DNA of 6,862 nucleotides from Pullibacteroides sp964436335 (lineage in GTDB: Bacteria > Bacteroidota > Bacteroidia > Bacteroidales > P3). Each line of letters starts with the position of its first letter. Position 1 is the stretch's first letter. Both the position numbers and the translations under genes were made by a program. The DNA lies in contig CAYTCD010000090.1 of the NCBI GenBank assembly GCA_964436335.1, positions 1 through 6,862 of the forward strand. The letters run 5' to 3'. Under the pieces are notes generated by a model that had not been told where the DNA came from, made no database searches, and saw only the letters and a program-made list of their open reading frames with translations. Below, in pieces: positions 5,527 to 6,862 of this stretch.

Positions 5527-6279
5527 ATGCAGAGGACAACAGAAATCATATTGAGTATGCTTATAGCGATGACGCTCTTTATGGGCGTGCCGGTAAAGGC
5601 CCAGAACGCTTTCCGGATGTCGCAGTTTTCGGCAGACGAAGACTTGAAGCACGAAGTGGTTTTGTCTGCCGGGCCGGCTATACCCTTGGGTAACACCCGT
5701 AGTTACGTTCCTGCCGGAACCGGTTCTTCGGATCCCATTCCGCATGGGGCAGGTATGGGCGGAAGCGTCAGGTTGGGGTATGACTATTTTCTGTTGCGTC
5801 AGCTTTGCATAGGTGTTTCGACTACCGGACACTGGTATGCCTACGACTATAAAGCATTCGATTATTCTTCTGCCGACAGGGTGATTCATTCGGGCTGGAG
5901 CATGTATGCTGTTTCGGCACTTGTGGGGACCCGTCTACCGCTTGGACTCTACGGCCTATATTTCCGTGCCGATGTGCAGGTCGGCTACGCTCTGATGCGT
6001 TCTCCCTCTATACGGGCTATTTATTCCAGTCCCACCATAGGCGATACCGAGCATCGTCTCTTAACGGCAACAACCAAAGGCAACTTCTATCTTGCAGGAG
6101 GAGTGGGCGTGCAATATCGCTTTTATGGCCGTTGGCTCTGTCAGTTAAATCTCGATTATACGTATATGCCTTCTGCCGGGTGGGGGGGCGATAAGGCGGT
6201 GCAGCGGGAAAACGGCAAAATCCTGCAACTCAAATTATCCTCTTTTGTGGTTAGTGCAGGTATCGCTTATTCGTTCTAA
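5527..6279 (+). CDS. Predicted secreted outer-membrane beta-barrel protein
   Basis: This is a 250-residue protein with a signal peptide: short N-region, hydrophobic core at about 7-22 and an A-x-A-like cleavage site VKA|QN after residue 25. The mature part has alternating short hydrophobic/polar strands rich in Gly, Tyr and Ser, for example VRLGYDYF, GLYFRADVQVGYAL, GNFYLAGGVGVQYRF and WLCQLNLDYTYM. It ends in a strand closing with an aromatic residue (SFVVSAGIAYSF), the usual signature for BAM-dependent insertion. This fits a small barrel of the PorT/OmpA-like outer-membrane class, perhaps eight strands. No enzymatic motif is visible. ATG 5527 has A-rich sequence upstream and gives a clean signal peptide; an in-frame ATG at 5506 would add seven residues and is possible. 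The next gene begins 10 bp later and shares the GPxxPLG motif (here 49-55). Confidence 0.75.
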   Translation: MQRTTEIILSMLIAMTLFMGVPVKAQNAFRMSQFSADEDLKHEVVLSAGPAIPLGNTRSYVPAGTGSSDPIPHGAGMGGSVRLGYDYFLLRQLCIGVSTTGHWYAYDYKAFDYSSADRVIHSGWSMYAVSALVGTRLPLGLYGLYFRADVQVGYALMRSPSIRAIYSSPTIGDTEHRLLTATTKGNFYLAGGVGVQYRFYGRWLCQLNLDYTYMPSAGWGGDKAVQRENGKILQLKLSSFVVSAGIAYSF

Positions 6280-6289
6280 AAAATCGATT

Positions 6290-6862
6290 ATGAAAAGGGG
6301 CATCCTTTCAGGAATATTGTTTTTGTCTGTCTTGCTGTTCGGTTTACCGCTTTATGCGGGGGCAGACAAGTTGAAACGCGCCGAATTTGAACTTCATGTG
6401 GGGCCTGGCTTCCCCTTGGGAAAATTCGGACAGAAAGCCTTTTCGGCTTATGAAAAGAGGCAGGGAAAACCGGCGGAGTTGACCTATCACGGTGCGAAAA
6501 TAGGGGTCAATTACGGGCTTGCCTTTCAATTTTACGCAGCACCCAACTGGGGAGTGCTTTTGTTATTCAATGGCCATTCCAATGGTGTGAACGCGGGTTC
6601 GTTTTCTTCCTTTAATCCCGATTCGAAGTGGACAACCACCAGCAAGGGAAAATGGACCGAATTTATGGCCATGGCGGGGACTGCCTATCGTTGCATGCTC
6701 TCTGATCGTTTTGTTTTTGCGGCAAGGGCTTATATAGGGTATGCCCATCTGATTGCGCCCTACTACAGTTCGGAGGCAAAGGTCAATAACCTGATAAAAT
6801 ATACGTATCAACTTCGGTCCGCTTCGGACGCCAATTTCGGCTATGGAGTGGGGATCGCGTTA
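6290..6862 (+). CDS. Second predicted outer-membrane beta-barrel protein (partial, runs off right edge)
   Basis: The frame is open from ATG 6290 to the window end, giving 191 residues without a stop. The N-terminus MKRGILSGILFLSVLLFGLP is a strong signal peptide, with likely cleavage after AGA (residue 25). The mature region begins with FELHVGPGFPLGKFG, whose GPGFPLG (38-44) parallels GPAIPLG in the preceding protein, and continues with strand-like segments such as GVNYGLAFQFYA, NWGVLLLFNGH and FVFAARAYIGYAHL. This suggests a distant tandem paralogue and an outer-membrane barrel. It starts 10 bp after the previous stop with no promoter between, so the two are probably one operon. The C-terminal part is missing, so domain composition is incomplete. 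Confidence 0.75.
   Translation, partial: MKRGILSGILFLSVLLFGLPLYAGADKLKRAEFELHVGPGFPLGKFGQKAFSAYEKRQGKPAELTYHGAKIGVNYGLAFQFYAAPNWGVLLLFNGHSNGVNAGSFSSFNPDSKWTTTSKGKWTEFMAMAGTAYRCMLSDRFVFAARAYIGYAHLIAPYYSSEAKVNNLIKYTYQLRSASDANFGYGVGIAL

Overview
The window is a core-genome stretch of a Bacteroidota chromosome, most likely order Bacteroidales. The evidence is lineage-typical: a rpmG / DUF4295 (bL38) / ftsY / rimO order, a short SerA without an ACT domain paired with SerC, promoters of the Bacteroidetes type (TTTG, 19 bp, TAnnTTTG) instead of the -35/-10 type, and start codons preceded by A-rich sequence rather than Shine-Dalgarno sites. GC content looks near 50%. I cannot name the genus.

Layout, left to right. 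Positions 1-86 hold the last 27 codons of an unidentified plus-strand gene, closed by a hairpin terminator. A near-perfect promoter overlaps that terminator and starts a plus-strand translation cluster: ribosomal protein bL33 (rpmG) and a 52-residue DUF4295/bL38 ribosomal protein, then after a 149-bp gap the signal-recognition-particle receptor FtsY and the ribosomal S12 methylthiotransferase RimO. A perfect 15-bp hairpin at 3024-3057 ends this cluster and also serves the genes arriving from the other side. On the minus strand, serC (transcribed first, with its own good promoter) and serA encode two successive steps of serine biosynthesis from 3-phosphoglycerate. They are separated by 210 bp holding a hairpin and an unexplained leader-like sequence. 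Divergent from serC, a plus-strand pair of secreted, probable outer-membrane beta-barrel proteins begins; the second runs off the right edge.

Functionally the left half is ribosome assembly/modification and co-translational membrane targeting, the middle is serine synthesis, and the right end is the cell envelope. I did not find a mobile element, CRISPR array, tRNA/rRNA gene or a new multi-gene system. The observations most worth checking are the SerA active site (Lys where the family has its catalytic His), the serC-serA intergenic sequence, the inverted repeat at the predicted serC transcript start, and the tandem pair of uncharacterised barrel proteins.
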